Assembly (NCBI RefSeq): GCF_002954405.1
Contig: NZ_MQWC01000004.1
Span: 1,324,301 to 1,388,300, forward strand
Origin: Salinibacter sp. 10B
GTDB lineage: Bacteria; Bacteroidota; Rhodothermia; Rhodothermales; Salinibacteraceae
Direction: 5' to 3'
Length of the DNA stretch: 64,000 nt
Under the pieces are notes generated by a model. It worked only from the letters and a program-made list of their open reading frames with translations, had not been told where the DNA came from and made no database searches. Below are positions 44,776-53,768 of this stretch, one piece after another (within the stretch, counting starts at the first letter, position 1; each line of letters opens with the position of its first letter). The translations under genes were made by a program, and so were the position numbers.

Positions 44776-45397
44776 TTGACGGAGGCTTTCACAGGTGCAC
44801 CTCGATCCTTCGACGACGGACCCACGCCCAGCGACCTCAGCGACGACGCGCCCCTCCCGGTCGACGTAGCCTCGCTCGACGCCCCCCGGGAGGACGATGA
44901 CATTGTCGTGACGTGGCGTACGGCTAGCGAGACGAACAATGCGGGGTTTCGTCTTGAGTGCAAGACAAAGACCGAGGACCGCTGGACGCAGGTCGAGACG
45001 CTGATCGATGGGAGTGCCCCCCTCTGCGCCGCAGCGCTACCGGCACCGGGTCGAGACCTTTCCCCGAACACGTACCCCTTCCGCCTGACGAGCGTAAGCA
45101 CGAACGGCAGCGAAGCGGTGGGACCGAACACCACCGTCGAGGTGAGGATGGAAAGCGCGTACGCCGTCTCTTCAGTGCATCCGAACCCGGTGGCGGCCCG
45201 GGACGAGGTGCAGGTACGTGACAAGCAGACCGTCCGCGTCGTGCTCTCCAACGTTCTTGGACAAACTGTGCGGCCCCTTCACGATAGGGATTCTGGGCAA
45301 AATACGCCGCAGACCGTGGATGTCAATGGCTCTCTACTGCCTGCGTGCACAGGGAGACCACTTCCAGCCCTCCCAGAAAACGACGATTGCACGGTAG
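44776..45397 (+). pseudogene. Remnant of a secreted protein with type IX sorting domain, frameshifted
   Basis: The frame encodes VVTWRTASETNNAGFRLECKT and then VSSVHPNPVAARDEVQV followed by VRVVLSNVLGQTV, the pattern of a fibronectin-like repeat followed by a C-terminal type A sorting domain of T9SS cargo. The N-terminal cargo domain and signal peptide are absent. Two stretches are out of frame: around 45021-45055 the +1 frame reads SAPQRYRHRVE where the family has a strand, and after about 45340 the authentic end GDHFQPSQKTTIAR is in another frame, stopping at TAG 45395-45397. These mark a decayed 3' gene end. It shows that T9SS cargo exists or existed in this lineage. Confidence 0.75.
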
Positions 45398-45474
45398 GAG
45401 AGACTGCCCTGATGTGACCACATTGCAGACAGGGGACAGCGTATAGAAGGGAAACAGCGTCTAAGCCCCCCTCG

Positions 45475-46257
45475 TCAGGAGTCGAGATCTTCAAAGACCC
45501 CCATGATCTGGTCGAGTTCTTCGGTGGAGACCTCTTCATCCTCGTCGGCAGCGTTTGCGTCGGTTTCCTTTTTGTCCGCCGACGAAGCACCTGACGGCCT
45601 CCGCTCTGTCTCCTGTTCTTCTCCTTGGATGTCCTGCTTAATCCGATCGAATTGCTGAGCAGCTGCTCCCTCGTCAGAAGTCTCGGATGTATCGTCTCCG
45701 ACTGTCGACTGTGATTCCTCTCCGGAGTGGGTATTGCTCGGTCCCAGCCGCTTCGGAAACAGAGAGTTGATCAGTTCTTCCGTCGACTTCTCTTCCGTGT
45801 CGGCCTCCTCCTCAGAATCCGCGACCGCGGTTCCCTCAGGATCAAAAACCGACTGTCCTCCCGAACGAAGATCCGTCAGAATCTGGAGCTCATTTTCCAG
45901 TGCTCCTTGAAGCCGCGCAATCACACGCATCAGCTTTTCTTTCTCTTCGTCGACGGACGTCTGCTCTCGGGCAGTTGCTTTCCGCTTCTCTTCAATGCTC
46001 TGCTTTTCCTCTTTCAGCCTCTGTTCTCGTTCATCCAGATCGGCCGCTCGCTCCTGAATCTTCTCGTATACATGCCTTACATTTTGGAGCTTCTGTTCGG
46101 CCTGTTCAAGACGTGCCTCCAGCTGCTCACGTTCGTCGATGAGCTGCTCGACCTGCGACGCCACGGCTTCCAAGAACGCCTCCACCTCGCTGGCCTCCAG
46201 GCCACGTAGGCCACGCGAAAATGAGCGTGATCGTATTTCCGAGGGCGTTATAGTCAT
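45475..46257 (-). CDS. DivIVA-domain coiled-coil protein
   Basis: This 260-residue protein begins MTITPSEIRSRSFSRGLRGLEASEVEAFLEAVA, a good match to the DivIVA N-terminal membrane-binding domain. A coiled coil follows (about residues 35-125, heptads rich in Glu, Gln, Leu) and then an acidic, low-complexity tail with many Glu, Asp and Ser. DivIVA proteins sense negative membrane curvature and recruit partners at poles and septa. The acidic tail fits a salt-adapted proteome. It is transcribed alone or with an upstream gene not evident. Confidence 0.85.
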   Translation of the reverse strand: MTITPSEIRSRSFSRGLRGLEASEVEAFLEAVASQVEQLIDEREQLEARLEQAEQKLQNVRHVYEKIQERAADLDEREQRLKEEKQSIEEKRKATAREQTSVDEEKEKLMRVIARLQGALENELQILTDLRSGGQSVFDPEGTAVADSEEEADTEEKSTEELINSLFPKRLGPSNTHSGEESQSTVGDDTSETSDEGAAAQQFDRIKQDIQGEEQETERRPSGASSADKKETDANAADEDEEVSTEELDQIMGVFEDLDS

Positions 46258-46847
46258 GGCGCTGAAATGTTTAGTGACGAGATCGCAGAGAAAGCAACTG
46301 AAGCCCGCGGCACTCTTCCGATCGTGTTGTCAAGCGATCGGGATGAGCCAACGAACGACCGTCCTGCTCAACCTTGGTTAAGCGCACAGGGCAAATGGAA
46401 ATGATGGGACTGCCCTACCCTAAATCCTCCCAAAAGGGGTGCTGTTTCAAGATGTGATCATTGACAGACGTATTGTCCGCCCTTCCTCAGGGGCAATGCC
46501 CTCCCTCTTTCCTCCTTCTCTTACGCCCCCTGTCTCGTCCCAACCCGCAATCGGGCGCTCACCAACTTGGGGGAAAACCAGGGAGACTCCTCTCCGGACC
46601 TTCCTCATCTTCCATCCGGCAACGTGCGTTCGCTGAGGACGACGGATCCTGACGAGATGCGCCGCCGCTCGGGCGGTCGGATATTTCCGCTGACGATGTG
46701 CCGCTGCTGCTCAAAAACGAAAAAGGCTTTTTATCCTGTCTCTGCCAAGGGATACAGGAAACGACTCAACGCTGACGCGAAGCGGCCGCAACGGGCATTT
46801 CGTTGTTTATTGAGCAATTTCAGTTGCGTCGAATAGCAGCACTCGCT
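46258..46847. other. 590-base intergenic region, nothing recognised
   Basis: The region between the DivIVA-domain and OmpA-type genes shows only short frames without family features. A weak hairpin (CCTGT...ACAGG) lies near 46735, preceded by an AAAAAGGCTTTTT patch, possibly the end of the OmpA-type transcript. I find no repeat, tRNA or consensus promoter. Confidence 0.4.
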
Positions 46848-47441
46848 CTACCTGTTACGAGAGGACAGGCCTTCTCCTGCTCCCCCTGTAGGCGGCCCCC
46901 GAAGGACAGCAACACGTACCCGACGATTCTTCCGTCGCCCTTCGGCGGTCTCATTCGTAGCCACTGGATGCTGCGCCCCAAAACCCACGACTTCAAAGCG
47001 CTCCGGACTCATGTCGTGCGTCCACCGGAAATGGCGCGCAACCCGCGCCGCCCGGGCCGCGGAAAGCTCCCAGTTGCTCGGATACTTGTCTTCCAGTCGC
47101 TCTCCTATTGGGCGTGAATCGGTGTATCCTTCGATGCGGACGGTTCGTTCAGGAAACTCCTGCTGGATTCGCTGGGCAACGAGCTTGAGCTCCTCCACGC
47201 CCCTTTGCGTGAGGTCAGCGCTCCCACTCTTGAAGTACACATCGGCCGAGAGCACCGTGACCGTCTCCCCCCGTTGGGGAGAAGCGGCTTCTTCCCGGGC
47301 CTGCTCCAGTCGTTGCCGGAGCTGCTTGTTCTCTTTTCGGAGTTTCTCGACGGATGCACTCGATCCGCAGGCCGCGAGACCGAAGAGCACCGTTCCAAAA
47401 CCGACAAGGTGAAGAAGCCAACGAAGTTCAACCGAAGGCAT
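46848..47441 (-). CDS. OmpA-family lipoprotein
   Basis: This protein of about 197 residues has a lipoprotein signal (lipobox LAAC), a short coiled coil (VEKLRKENKQLRQRLEQAREEA) and a C-terminal OmpA-like peptidoglycan-binding domain. Domain signatures are VYFKSGSADLTQRGVEELK, VRIEGYTDSRPIG, NWELSAARAARVARHF and GFGAQHPVATNETAEGRRKNRRVRV, with the Asp and Arg residues that bind diaminopimelate. It is a Pal-type outer-membrane anchor to the cell wall. The start at 47441 gives the best signal peptide. Confidence 0.9.
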   Translation of the reverse strand: MPSVELRWLLHLVGFGTVLFGLAACGSSASVEKLRKENKQLRQRLEQAREEAASPQRGETVTVLSADVYFKSGSADLTQRGVEELKLVAQRIQQEFPERTVRIEGYTDSRPIGERLEDKYPSNWELSAARAARVARHFRWTHDMSPERFEVVGFGAQHPVATNETAEGRRKNRRVRVAVLRGPPTGGAGEGLSSRNR

Positions 47442-47648
47442 CCGTGCGGGGGAGTAAAGCAAAGGAAAGAGGACGCTTACTGAAAAAGGACAGCCATACC
47501 AATATGAGAAACGAGGCCTGCCGAGGTCAAGTTGAGACGAGCTCTACACCCTGGAATTGTACTGAATTCGCGGTTGTGACTTTCTCCGCTCTGCTGGTCA
47601 GATTTATGAGTCCAAACGTCGTCCTCGGTTCTCACTCTTCCCCTATTC

Positions 47649-48755
47649 ATGACGTCCCGAAGCCTGCAGAACGCCTTTTTCCTCTCTCTTCTTCTACTCA
47701 CCACCGTCGCGTTTTTTGGGCTCATCCAGGCCTTCCTTCAGCCAATCTTTTGGGCCGCGGTGCTTGCCACGATTTTCCACCCCTTGTACGAGTGGTGCAA
47801 GCACGCACTGGGCGGCCGCTCTACTCTTGCCTCTGTGACCACTCTTGTTATTATCCTCCTCGTCGTTATCGCCCCACTGGTGCTTACGGGAAGTGCCGTG
47901 GCAACGGAGGCCTCCATTCTATACGATCGGATCGCCACGGGCGAGCTTGACCCACAGGCCGTCGTTGCGTGGGTCGAACGACACGTGCCCGTAGCCACTG
48001 ATCTTCTCGCTCAGGTCGGCCTCAGTCCCAGTGAGCTACGGGGAGAGCTTTCCACTGCAGCCATCAACACAAGCCGCTACCTCGCTACCGAAGCAGTAGA
48101 CCTTGGCCAGAATGCGATCCGCATCGGCGGCCTAACATTTTTAATGTTGTACCTTCTCTTCTTCTTCCTTCGCGACGGAACGGCTCTCCTGGAGACCATT
48201 GTCGGGGCGGCCCCCATCGGGGATGCACGCGAGCGGCGCCTGCTCAATAAATTTGCCGAAGTGACGCGGGCAACCCTCAAAGGAACGCTGGTGATTGGGC
48301 TGGTACAGGGAGGACTCGGCGGCCTTCTGTTCTGGCTGCTGGGCATCAGTGGCGCCGTGCTCTGGGGAGTGGTGATGGGCCTCCTGTCCCTCCTGCCGGC
48401 AGTGGGGGCGGCGGCCGTCTGGGTGCCCGCCGCCGGAATTCTGCTGTTTACGGGCGAATTCCTGAAGGGCCTCATCCTCTTGGCCTGCGGTTCCGTCCTC
48501 ATTGGACTGGCCGACAATGTCCTCCGCCCCCTCCTCGTGGGACGCGATACGCAAATGCCCGACTATCTCATTCTCGTGTCTACGCTCGGGGGCCTGACCC
48601 TCTTTGGGCTATCGGGAGTCGTCATCGGCCCCGTGATCGCCGCCCTCTTCCTGGCCGTCTGGGGGATGTTCGTGGAGGAGTACGCGGGAGCGGCGAGTGA
48701 TGGGGACCTCCTTTCGGATGCCTCGTCCCCAACCGCCCAATCTGCGTCCGAGTAA
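47649..48755 (+). CDS. AI-2E family transporter (PerM/YdiK-like)
   Basis: This 368-residue membrane protein has about eight hydrophobic helices in the order typical of the AI-2E (UPF0118) family: two near the N-terminus (FFLSLLLLTTVAFFGLIQAFLQPIFWAAVLATIF), a soluble insertion at residues about 80-150, and a C-terminal bundle with GLADNVLRPLLVGRDTQMPDYLILVSTLGGLTLFGLSGVVIGPVIAALF. Members include Na+/H+ antiporters of halophiles and the autoinducer-2 exporter, so a role in ion homeostasis is possible. Two small genes follow in the same direction. Confidence 0.9.
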   Translation: MTSRSLQNAFFLSLLLLTTVAFFGLIQAFLQPIFWAAVLATIFHPLYEWCKHALGGRSTLASVTTLVIILLVVIAPLVLTGSAVATEASILYDRIATGELDPQAVVAWVERHVPVATDLLAQVGLSPSELRGELSTAAINTSRYLATEAVDLGQNAIRIGGLTFLMLYLLFFFLRDGTALLETIVGAAPIGDARERRLLNKFAEVTRATLKGTLVIGLVQGGLGGLLFWLLGISGAVLWGVVMGLLSLLPAVGAAAVWVPAAGILLFTGEFLKGLILLACGSVLIGLADNVLRPLLVGRDTQMPDYLILVSTLGGLTLFGLSGVVIGPVIAALFLAVWGMFVEEYAGAASDGDLLSDASSPTAQSASE

Positions 48756-48854
48756 CGCCCCCTCACGCTACTGATGACATCCGAACCTCACGCGCCCCCT
48801 TCCGTAGGGGCACCGTAGGTGATACGCCACCCCTTCTGCTGTTGCCAGTGTCCA

Positions 48855-49169
48855 ATGCGAGATCCCCTTAGCGCTCAGGACCTCTTTCACAAACACCTGA
48901 TCCCGCTGGCGTGTGCGTGCTTTTTCATCTGGCTCTTTGTGGTAAGCGTGCCGGTGATCTACTTCATGCAGCTTTCCCCGGACACGGAGCTGCTTCTCTT
49001 TACCCTCCTCTTTGCAGGATGCCATCTCGCCAATTGGCCGATGCTTCGGCTCCGCTCGCAGCTCTGGTTTGAAGGCCGTCTTACGCCCAGCGCGGCAATG
49101 GTGACCACGGCCCTTTTGGCCGGCTCCTTCGGCATTCCGTTCATTCTGCTGGTAGATATGATCGGGTAA
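48855..49169 (+). CDS. Small membrane protein, unknown
   Basis: This 104-residue protein has three probable membrane helices (LIPLACACFFIWLFVVSVPVIYF, TELLLFTLLFAGCHLANW and MVTTALLAGSFGIPFILLVDMIG). I recognise no family. It lies between the AI-2E transporter and a small soluble protein gene in the same direction, possibly one operon. An in-frame upstream start is possible, but the ATG at 48855 puts the first helix near the N-terminus. Confidence 0.6.
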   Translation: MRDPLSAQDLFHKHLIPLACACFFIWLFVVSVPVIYFMQLSPDTELLLFTLLFAGCHLANWPMLRLRSQLWFEGRLTPSAAMVTTALLAGSFGIPFILLVDMIG

Positions 49170-49216
49170 CGCCCCTCCTCGCTGATCTTCTCTCGCTTCC
49201 CCACTCTTCGTCCCTG

Positions 49217-49546
49217 ATGTCTGAGCCTACCCCGGGCGACCTCCTCAACAATTTGGTAGACACGCACTGGGAAACGGCAGCGCGGCACGCGTGGCGGCAG
49301 TACCAGGAGCGCGGACGTGGCGCCATCGTGTTTCCGACAGCCTCCAGCGAGAATGGCGACCGGCAACCGCTCCGATACCTGACCTTCAACGACGAGGAGG
49401 AGGCCGCCGACAGCTCGTTTTCGAAGCTCTATGAGCTGGTTGAGTCGTACGATCCGGAGCAGCAGGTCGTTATTGCCGTCGTGCTTCCCGACGAGCGCAC
49501 TGTTTTTGACCTGTACGAGCAGACCCCGGCGCCGCCGGAGGCGTGA
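49217..49546 (+). CDS. Small soluble protein, unknown
   Basis: This 109-residue acidic protein has no signal peptide and no known motif. The predicted order is helix (LLNNLVDTHWETAARHAWRQY), strand (GAIVFPTA), strand (PLRYLTFND), helix (SSFSKLYELVESY) and strand (QVVIAVVLPDE), a compact alpha/beta fold. Codon use and composition are like those of its neighbours, so it is probably real. It ends 55 bases before the tmRNA terminator, which faces it. Confidence 0.6.
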   Translation: MSEPTPGDLLNNLVDTHWETAARHAWRQYQERGRGAIVFPTASSENGDRQPLRYLTFNDEEEAADSSFSKLYELVESYDPEQQVVIAVVLPDERTVFDLYEQTPAPPEA

Positions 49547-49600
49547 CTCGACCTACGGGGACCACGTCATTTCGGCTTCGGGTCCTCGGCATCGTAGGCC

Positions 49601-49637
49601 AAAATAAAAAACCCCGCAGGCCGTCGGGCCTACGGGG
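49601..49637 (-). terminator. Intrinsic terminator of tmRNA
   Basis: On the minus strand CCCCGTAGGCC and GGCCTGCGGGG form an 11-bp stem with one T-G pair and a 4-base loop, followed by TTTTTTATTTT. It starts 16 bases after the tmRNA 3' end. Confidence 0.92.
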
Positions 49638-49652
49638 AAAGAAACACACATG

Positions 49653-50020
49653 TGGAGATGCCGGGAGTCGAACCCGGGTCCGCATAGCCGCACAGTCCGA
49701 ACCTCTACCTGCATAGTGGATGCATTCAGTATTCGCGCCAGCCCGTCTGCCCATCCACAAGGCCAGGGCGGCGCAGAGGCTGATTAAGATTCGCCGTTAC
49801 GTCCTCAGCCGGAGGACGCAGCGACTACACCCTTTTTGTCGATGTCCTACGCTCCCCAAGGGTCAGGAGCGACGTAGGACAGATGGGGGCTGTTACGCCG
49901 CCATCGCGTACGAATAATCGTCCGCAGTTGCGAGTTCCTGACAAGATTTACGAGCATACCAGGAAGCTCGGCAGGACAGTCCGCTGTCCGTTTACTACAC
50001 GTCGAAGCCGTGTCATCCCC
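49653..50020 (-). ncRNA. ssrA: Transfer-messenger RNA (tmRNA)
   Basis: The 368-nt minus-strand RNA begins GGGGATG, which pairs with CATCTCC at its 3' end. The T-arm GGGTTCGACTCCC is intact and CCA is not encoded. Within it, the tag frame from GCG to TAA (49925-49893) encodes ADDYSYAMAA, with the usual hydrophobic AA end recognised by proteases. It rescues stalled ribosomes by trans-translation. A strong terminator follows. It is a one-piece tmRNA, not the permuted type. Confidence 0.95.
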
Positions 50021-50224
50021 ATATGTGAAAGAGCAAGCGCAGACGACCTCTTTCCTGCGAGGATACCGCCTGTCGCATGTTCTTTGACCATTGCCCCGGC
50101 GAAATGTTTCGGAATCGCTCGGCGCGGGCGTCCCGGCTTTGAACATGATTCACACATGCAACCATCCTTCAGACGGCGTGTAGAGCCTTTGTGCCCTGTG
50201 CTCTTTGATCAGATCCCGCCCCTT

Positions 50225-51067
50225 ATGTCCACCCTCCCCTCCGACCTGTCCGATAAGATCTACGAGGCCCAGTTTGCCGAGTCCGACGAGCGGCTGGAGG
50301 CGTACGCCGACTTCGTGGCCATCGTGAAGCAGCTCCGGCGCGACTGTCCCTGGGATCGGGAGCAGACGCACGAGTCGGTAAAACATCTGCTGATTGAGGA
50401 GGCCTACGAGGTCGTGGACGCTATCGAAGCGGAGGACTGGGACGAGCTCGCGGAGGAGCTGGGCGACGTGTTCCTCCACGTCCTCTTCCACTCCGTCATT
50501 GCCGCGGAAAACGGCCGGTTTACGCTGGCGGACGTGATCGAGGCAGAGACGGACAAGCTCGTCCGGCGCCACCCGCACGTGTTCGGCGACGATACCACGG
50601 ACGACCCGGACGAGGTAGCGGCCTCCTGGGAAGAAATCAAGCAGCAAGAAAAGGACGACGAAGAGGACGAGCGCTCTTCTGTGCTCAACGGCGTTCCTGC
50701 CCAACTCCCGGCCCTTCTTCGCGCCTACCGCATGCAACAAAAAGCGGCGGGCGTGGGCTTCGACTTTCCCGACCACGACCAGGCCTGGGCGAAGGTCGAG
50801 GAGGAGCTGGAGGAGTTTCGAGCGGCCACCGCGAATGGGGATGCCGACAACCGTGAGGAGGAATTCGGCGACCTGCTTTTCGCCCTCACGAACTACGCCC
50901 GGCAGGCCGACATCAATCCCGAAAACGCCATGCGCGCGGCGAACGACAAGTTTACCCGCCGCTTTCAGCACATCGAGGCACGCCTGGACAACGCAGGCTC
51001 CTCCATTGAGGAGGCCGACCTGTCCACGGCCGATCGGCTGTGGAATGAGGCGAAGGAGAACGAGTAG
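50225..51067 (+). CDS. mazG: Nucleoside triphosphate pyrophosphohydrolase MazG
   Basis: This 280-residue protein has two MazG domains. The N-terminal domain reads LRRDCPWDREQTHESVKHLLIEEAYEVVDAI and AEELGDVFLHVLFH, the EExxE...ExxD metal motif. The second has KVEEELEEF and EEEFGDLLFALTNYARQADINPENAMRAANDKFTRRF. A very acidic linker (QQEKDDEEDERS) joins them. MazG hydrolyses NTPs and can lower ppGpp or remove damaged nucleotides. The length is typical plus a short N-terminal extension. The frame is open upstream into the tmRNA region, but the ATG at 50225 is right. Confidence 0.95.
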   Translation: MSTLPSDLSDKIYEAQFAESDERLEAYADFVAIVKQLRRDCPWDREQTHESVKHLLIEEAYEVVDAIEAEDWDELAEELGDVFLHVLFHSVIAAENGRFTLADVIEAETDKLVRRHPHVFGDDTTDDPDEVAASWEEIKQQEKDDEEDERSSVLNGVPAQLPALLRAYRMQQKAAGVGFDFPDHDQAWAKVEEELEEFRAATANGDADNREEEFGDLLFALTNYARQADINPENAMRAANDKFTRRFQHIEARLDNAGSSIEEADLSTADRLWNEAKENE

Positions 51068-51088
51068 GCCCCATTGGGCCGCGTCTCT

Positions 51089-53359
51089 CTAAAACGCAAC
51101 GAGGTCGCGGGCGGCCTCGAAGATGCCCTCGTCGCTCGGCAGCACGGCCCGCTCCAGTGAGTGGGCAAACGGAATCGGCGTAAACTCGCCGGCCACACGA
51201 CGAATGGGAGCATCGAGATACTGAAAGGCCTCGTCTCCAATCTGCGCGGCAATCTCCGCCCCAAATCCGATGAACTCCTGGTCTTCATAGACCACAAGGG
51301 CCCGGTTGGTCTTCTTCACGGAGTCCAGGATCGTCTCGGAGTCGAGCGGGACGATGGTGCGAAGGTCGATCACCTCCACGTCCACATCGTCCTTCTCAAG
51401 CTCCTTCGCCACATTGAGGGCCTTTTGTACCATCAGGCCGTAGGCAATGATGGTGAGATCGCTTCCCTCGCGGGCGACCCGGGCCTTCCCAAACGGAAGG
51501 GTGTAGTTTTCAGGCGGGGTCGGGGTGCGAGCGGAAGCGGCCCGGTAGAGGGCTTTGTGCTCTAGGAAAAGGACCGGATCTTCCATGCGGATGGCGGTGG
51601 CGAGTAGCCCTTTCGTGTCAGCAGCCGTGGACGGCATGGCGACCTTGAGTCCGGGCGTGTGCCCAAAAATGGACTCAATGTTCTGCGAGTGGCAGAGCCC
51701 CCCGTGGATATACCCACCGCAGGGGACCCGAACGACCATCGGACAGCTCCACCCGTCGTTGGACCGGTACCGGAAGGGGGCCACCTGATTGCGGAGCTGC
51801 TGCATGGCCGGCCAGATGTAGTCGGCAAACTGGATTTCCACGACCGGCTTGTACCCACTGGCGGCGTACCCAACGGCTGTGCCGACGATGGAGCCTTCCG
51901 CCAGCGGCGAGTTAAAGCAGCGATCCCCTCCAAATTCAGCGGTCAAGTCCTTTGTCGCGGTAAACACACCGCCCTTGTCTCCGGCCACATCTTCCCCGTA
52001 CACGATAATGGACTCGTCGCGGGCCATCTCCTCCTTCAGCGTCCGATTGATGGCATCAACCATCACGATCGGCTCCGCGTCTTCGTCGACATCGTCCTCT
52101 GAGTTGTACGTAATGTCGAGCTCGCCCTCAAAGAAGACATGCTTCGTCGCGGTCTCCGGAGCCGGATCGGCTTGCTTTTTCGCCCACTCGGCCGCCGCAT
52201 CCACGTCCTCGTGCACCTCCTCCCGCATTGCGTCCACCTCCTCCTCGGTAATCAGGTCTTCGGCAATGAGGGCCGCCTCCATCCGTGAAATGGGATCGAT
52301 CTGGCGGTCCGCCTCCAATTCGTCCGGTGTGCGGTACTTGGTATGATCGTCCGAAGAGGAGTGCGGCAGGAGGCGCACCACATCGGCCACGAGGCAGACC
52401 GGCCCTTTGCCGGCCCGGATGTGCTCAATGGCGGCCTTGGCGGCAGAGGCACTGGCAAAGAAGTTCGTACCATCCACCCGCATCCGGCTTAGCCCCTCGT
52501 ACCCCGCGGCGAGCTTGTAGGGCGTCCCCCCTGCGGTCTGCTCGTCGATCGGGACGCTGATCGCGTACTTGTTGTCCTGCACCAGAAAGAGCGCAGGGGC
52601 CTGCTCTCGGGCCGCCCAGTTGAGGGCCTCGTGGAAATCCCCCTGCGAGGTGGCTCCATCCCCACAGGACACATAGACGTAGTTGTCGTCGCCACGCTGC
52701 TGAATGGAGAGGGCAAACCCAAGCCCAGGATTAAACTGCGCCCCAACGGAGGAGGCCGTCGTCATGACGTTCAAGTGGGGCAGGCCGAAGTGCTCCGGCA
52801 TCTGGCGCCCGCCGGAGTTAGGATCGTCCGCTTTTGCCATGTGCGCCAGGAAGGCCTCCCGCGTCGTCATGCCCAGCGAGAGCGCCATGCAAAGATCCCG
52901 ATAGTAGAAACAAAACCAGTCGTGGCCGGGTCCCTGCCCAGGAATCGAATACCGGCTAATTGCGGACTGGACCGCTTCGTGGCCCGCACACCCGATGTGG
53001 AAATGCCCCTTCCCCTGCTTCAGCAGTGTCAGCATCTTCTCATCGAGCCGCCGCGAGAGCATCATCGTGCGGAGGCGTTGCCGCAGGTCCTCCGGGTCGA
53101 AGTCAACGGGCGTGAGTTGGTCAATCTCGATCGATCCGTCCGATTTGATCGAGGGAATTTCCGGGATGGCCGCGTGGCCGTCTCCGTACATCAACTCCTC
53201 CACCGGCAGAGAATCATCAGAAGCATCCACCACTGCCTCAGGGTCCGGAGGAGCGGCACTGGTGTCAGCCGGCTCCGCGTCGGAGGCAGCGCCGTCCGTC
53301 CCGTTGGACTCCGGAGAATTGGAAAGTTCGGAATCGGGGGAATCGATCGTATTCGCCAT
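51089..53359 (-). CDS. 2-oxoacid dehydrogenase E1, alpha and beta subunits fused
   Basis: This 756-residue protein joins the two E1 chains. After an acidic 75-residue N-terminal extension comes the alpha part with the thiamine diphosphate motif (GDGATSQGDFHEALNWA) and the phosphorylation-loop-like YRTPDELEADRQIDPISRME. From about residue 430 the beta part follows (INRTLKEEMARDESIIVYGEDVAGDKGGVF, FNSPLAEGSIVG, CPMVVRVPCGGYIHGGLCHSQN). Sequence features favour the branched-chain 2-oxoacid dehydrogenase type, though pyruvate cannot be excluded. Fusion is common in Bacteroidota. It feeds acyl-CoA into fatty acid or energy metabolism with E2 and E3, which are not in the window. Confidence 0.92.
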   Translation of the reverse strand: MANTIDSPDSELSNSPESNGTDGAASDAEPADTSAAPPDPEAVVDASDDSLPVEELMYGDGHAAIPEIPSIKSDGSIEIDQLTPVDFDPEDLRQRLRTMMLSRRLDEKMLTLLKQGKGHFHIGCAGHEAVQSAISRYSIPGQGPGHDWFCFYYRDLCMALSLGMTTREAFLAHMAKADDPNSGGRQMPEHFGLPHLNVMTTASSVGAQFNPGLGFALSIQQRGDDNYVYVSCGDGATSQGDFHEALNWAAREQAPALFLVQDNKYAISVPIDEQTAGGTPYKLAAGYEGLSRMRVDGTNFFASASAAKAAIEHIRAGKGPVCLVADVVRLLPHSSSDDHTKYRTPDELEADRQIDPISRMEAALIAEDLITEEEVDAMREEVHEDVDAAAEWAKKQADPAPETATKHVFFEGELDITYNSEDDVDEDAEPIVMVDAINRTLKEEMARDESIIVYGEDVAGDKGGVFTATKDLTAEFGGDRCFNSPLAEGSIVGTAVGYAASGYKPVVEIQFADYIWPAMQQLRNQVAPFRYRSNDGWSCPMVVRVPCGGYIHGGLCHSQNIESIFGHTPGLKVAMPSTAADTKGLLATAIRMEDPVLFLEHKALYRAASARTPTPPENYTLPFGKARVAREGSDLTIIAYGLMVQKALNVAKELEKDDVDVEVIDLRTIVPLDSETILDSVKKTNRALVVYEDQEFIGFGAEIAAQIGDEAFQYLDAPIRRVAGEFTPIPFAHSLERAVLPSDEGIFEAARDLVAF

Positions 53360-53768
53360 GACGAAGTCAGTCGTTACTCGAAACCATCCGAAAATCCTGG
53401 CAGGACAGGCCTGCGACAGGCTACTCAGCAGCGAGGGGAGCAGAATTTCTGGCCCCGACCAGAAATGAAGCGCTTCCAACGTCGGGAGCGTCGCTTGCCG
53501 TCCTGGGACCCAACTGGTTCTCCCTCGTTCCAACATAGCAAATCGACCGACCAAGCAAAAGATTCGGTCGATCAAGATTTTGCGGGACGACGTCCATCTT
53601 CTCTACGCTGCCATTCCTTTTATTTGCTCCCTTCACGAGAGGTTTAACGCATTCCGAAGGTCCGGGTTGCCTTCTCGCCAGATGGACGATAGTTTCGCAG
53701 AGCGTCTCGGGGAATCAGAGCGAGACGACCATTCCTCAGTGCCTCCTCGTGACTCAGACACTCACCAG
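53360..53768. other. Divergent intergenic region
   Basis: This spacer lies between the divergent E1 and Na+/Ca2+ exchanger genes. The exchanger frame is open through part of it, so an earlier start (ATG at 53682) cannot be excluded. I see no other gene or repeat. Confidence 0.4.

Noticed and set aside
44709-45251. 180-codon minus-strand frame opposite the sorting-domain remnant
   Set aside because: The plus strand carries recognisable fibronectin-like and sorting-domain motifs; the antisense frame does not.
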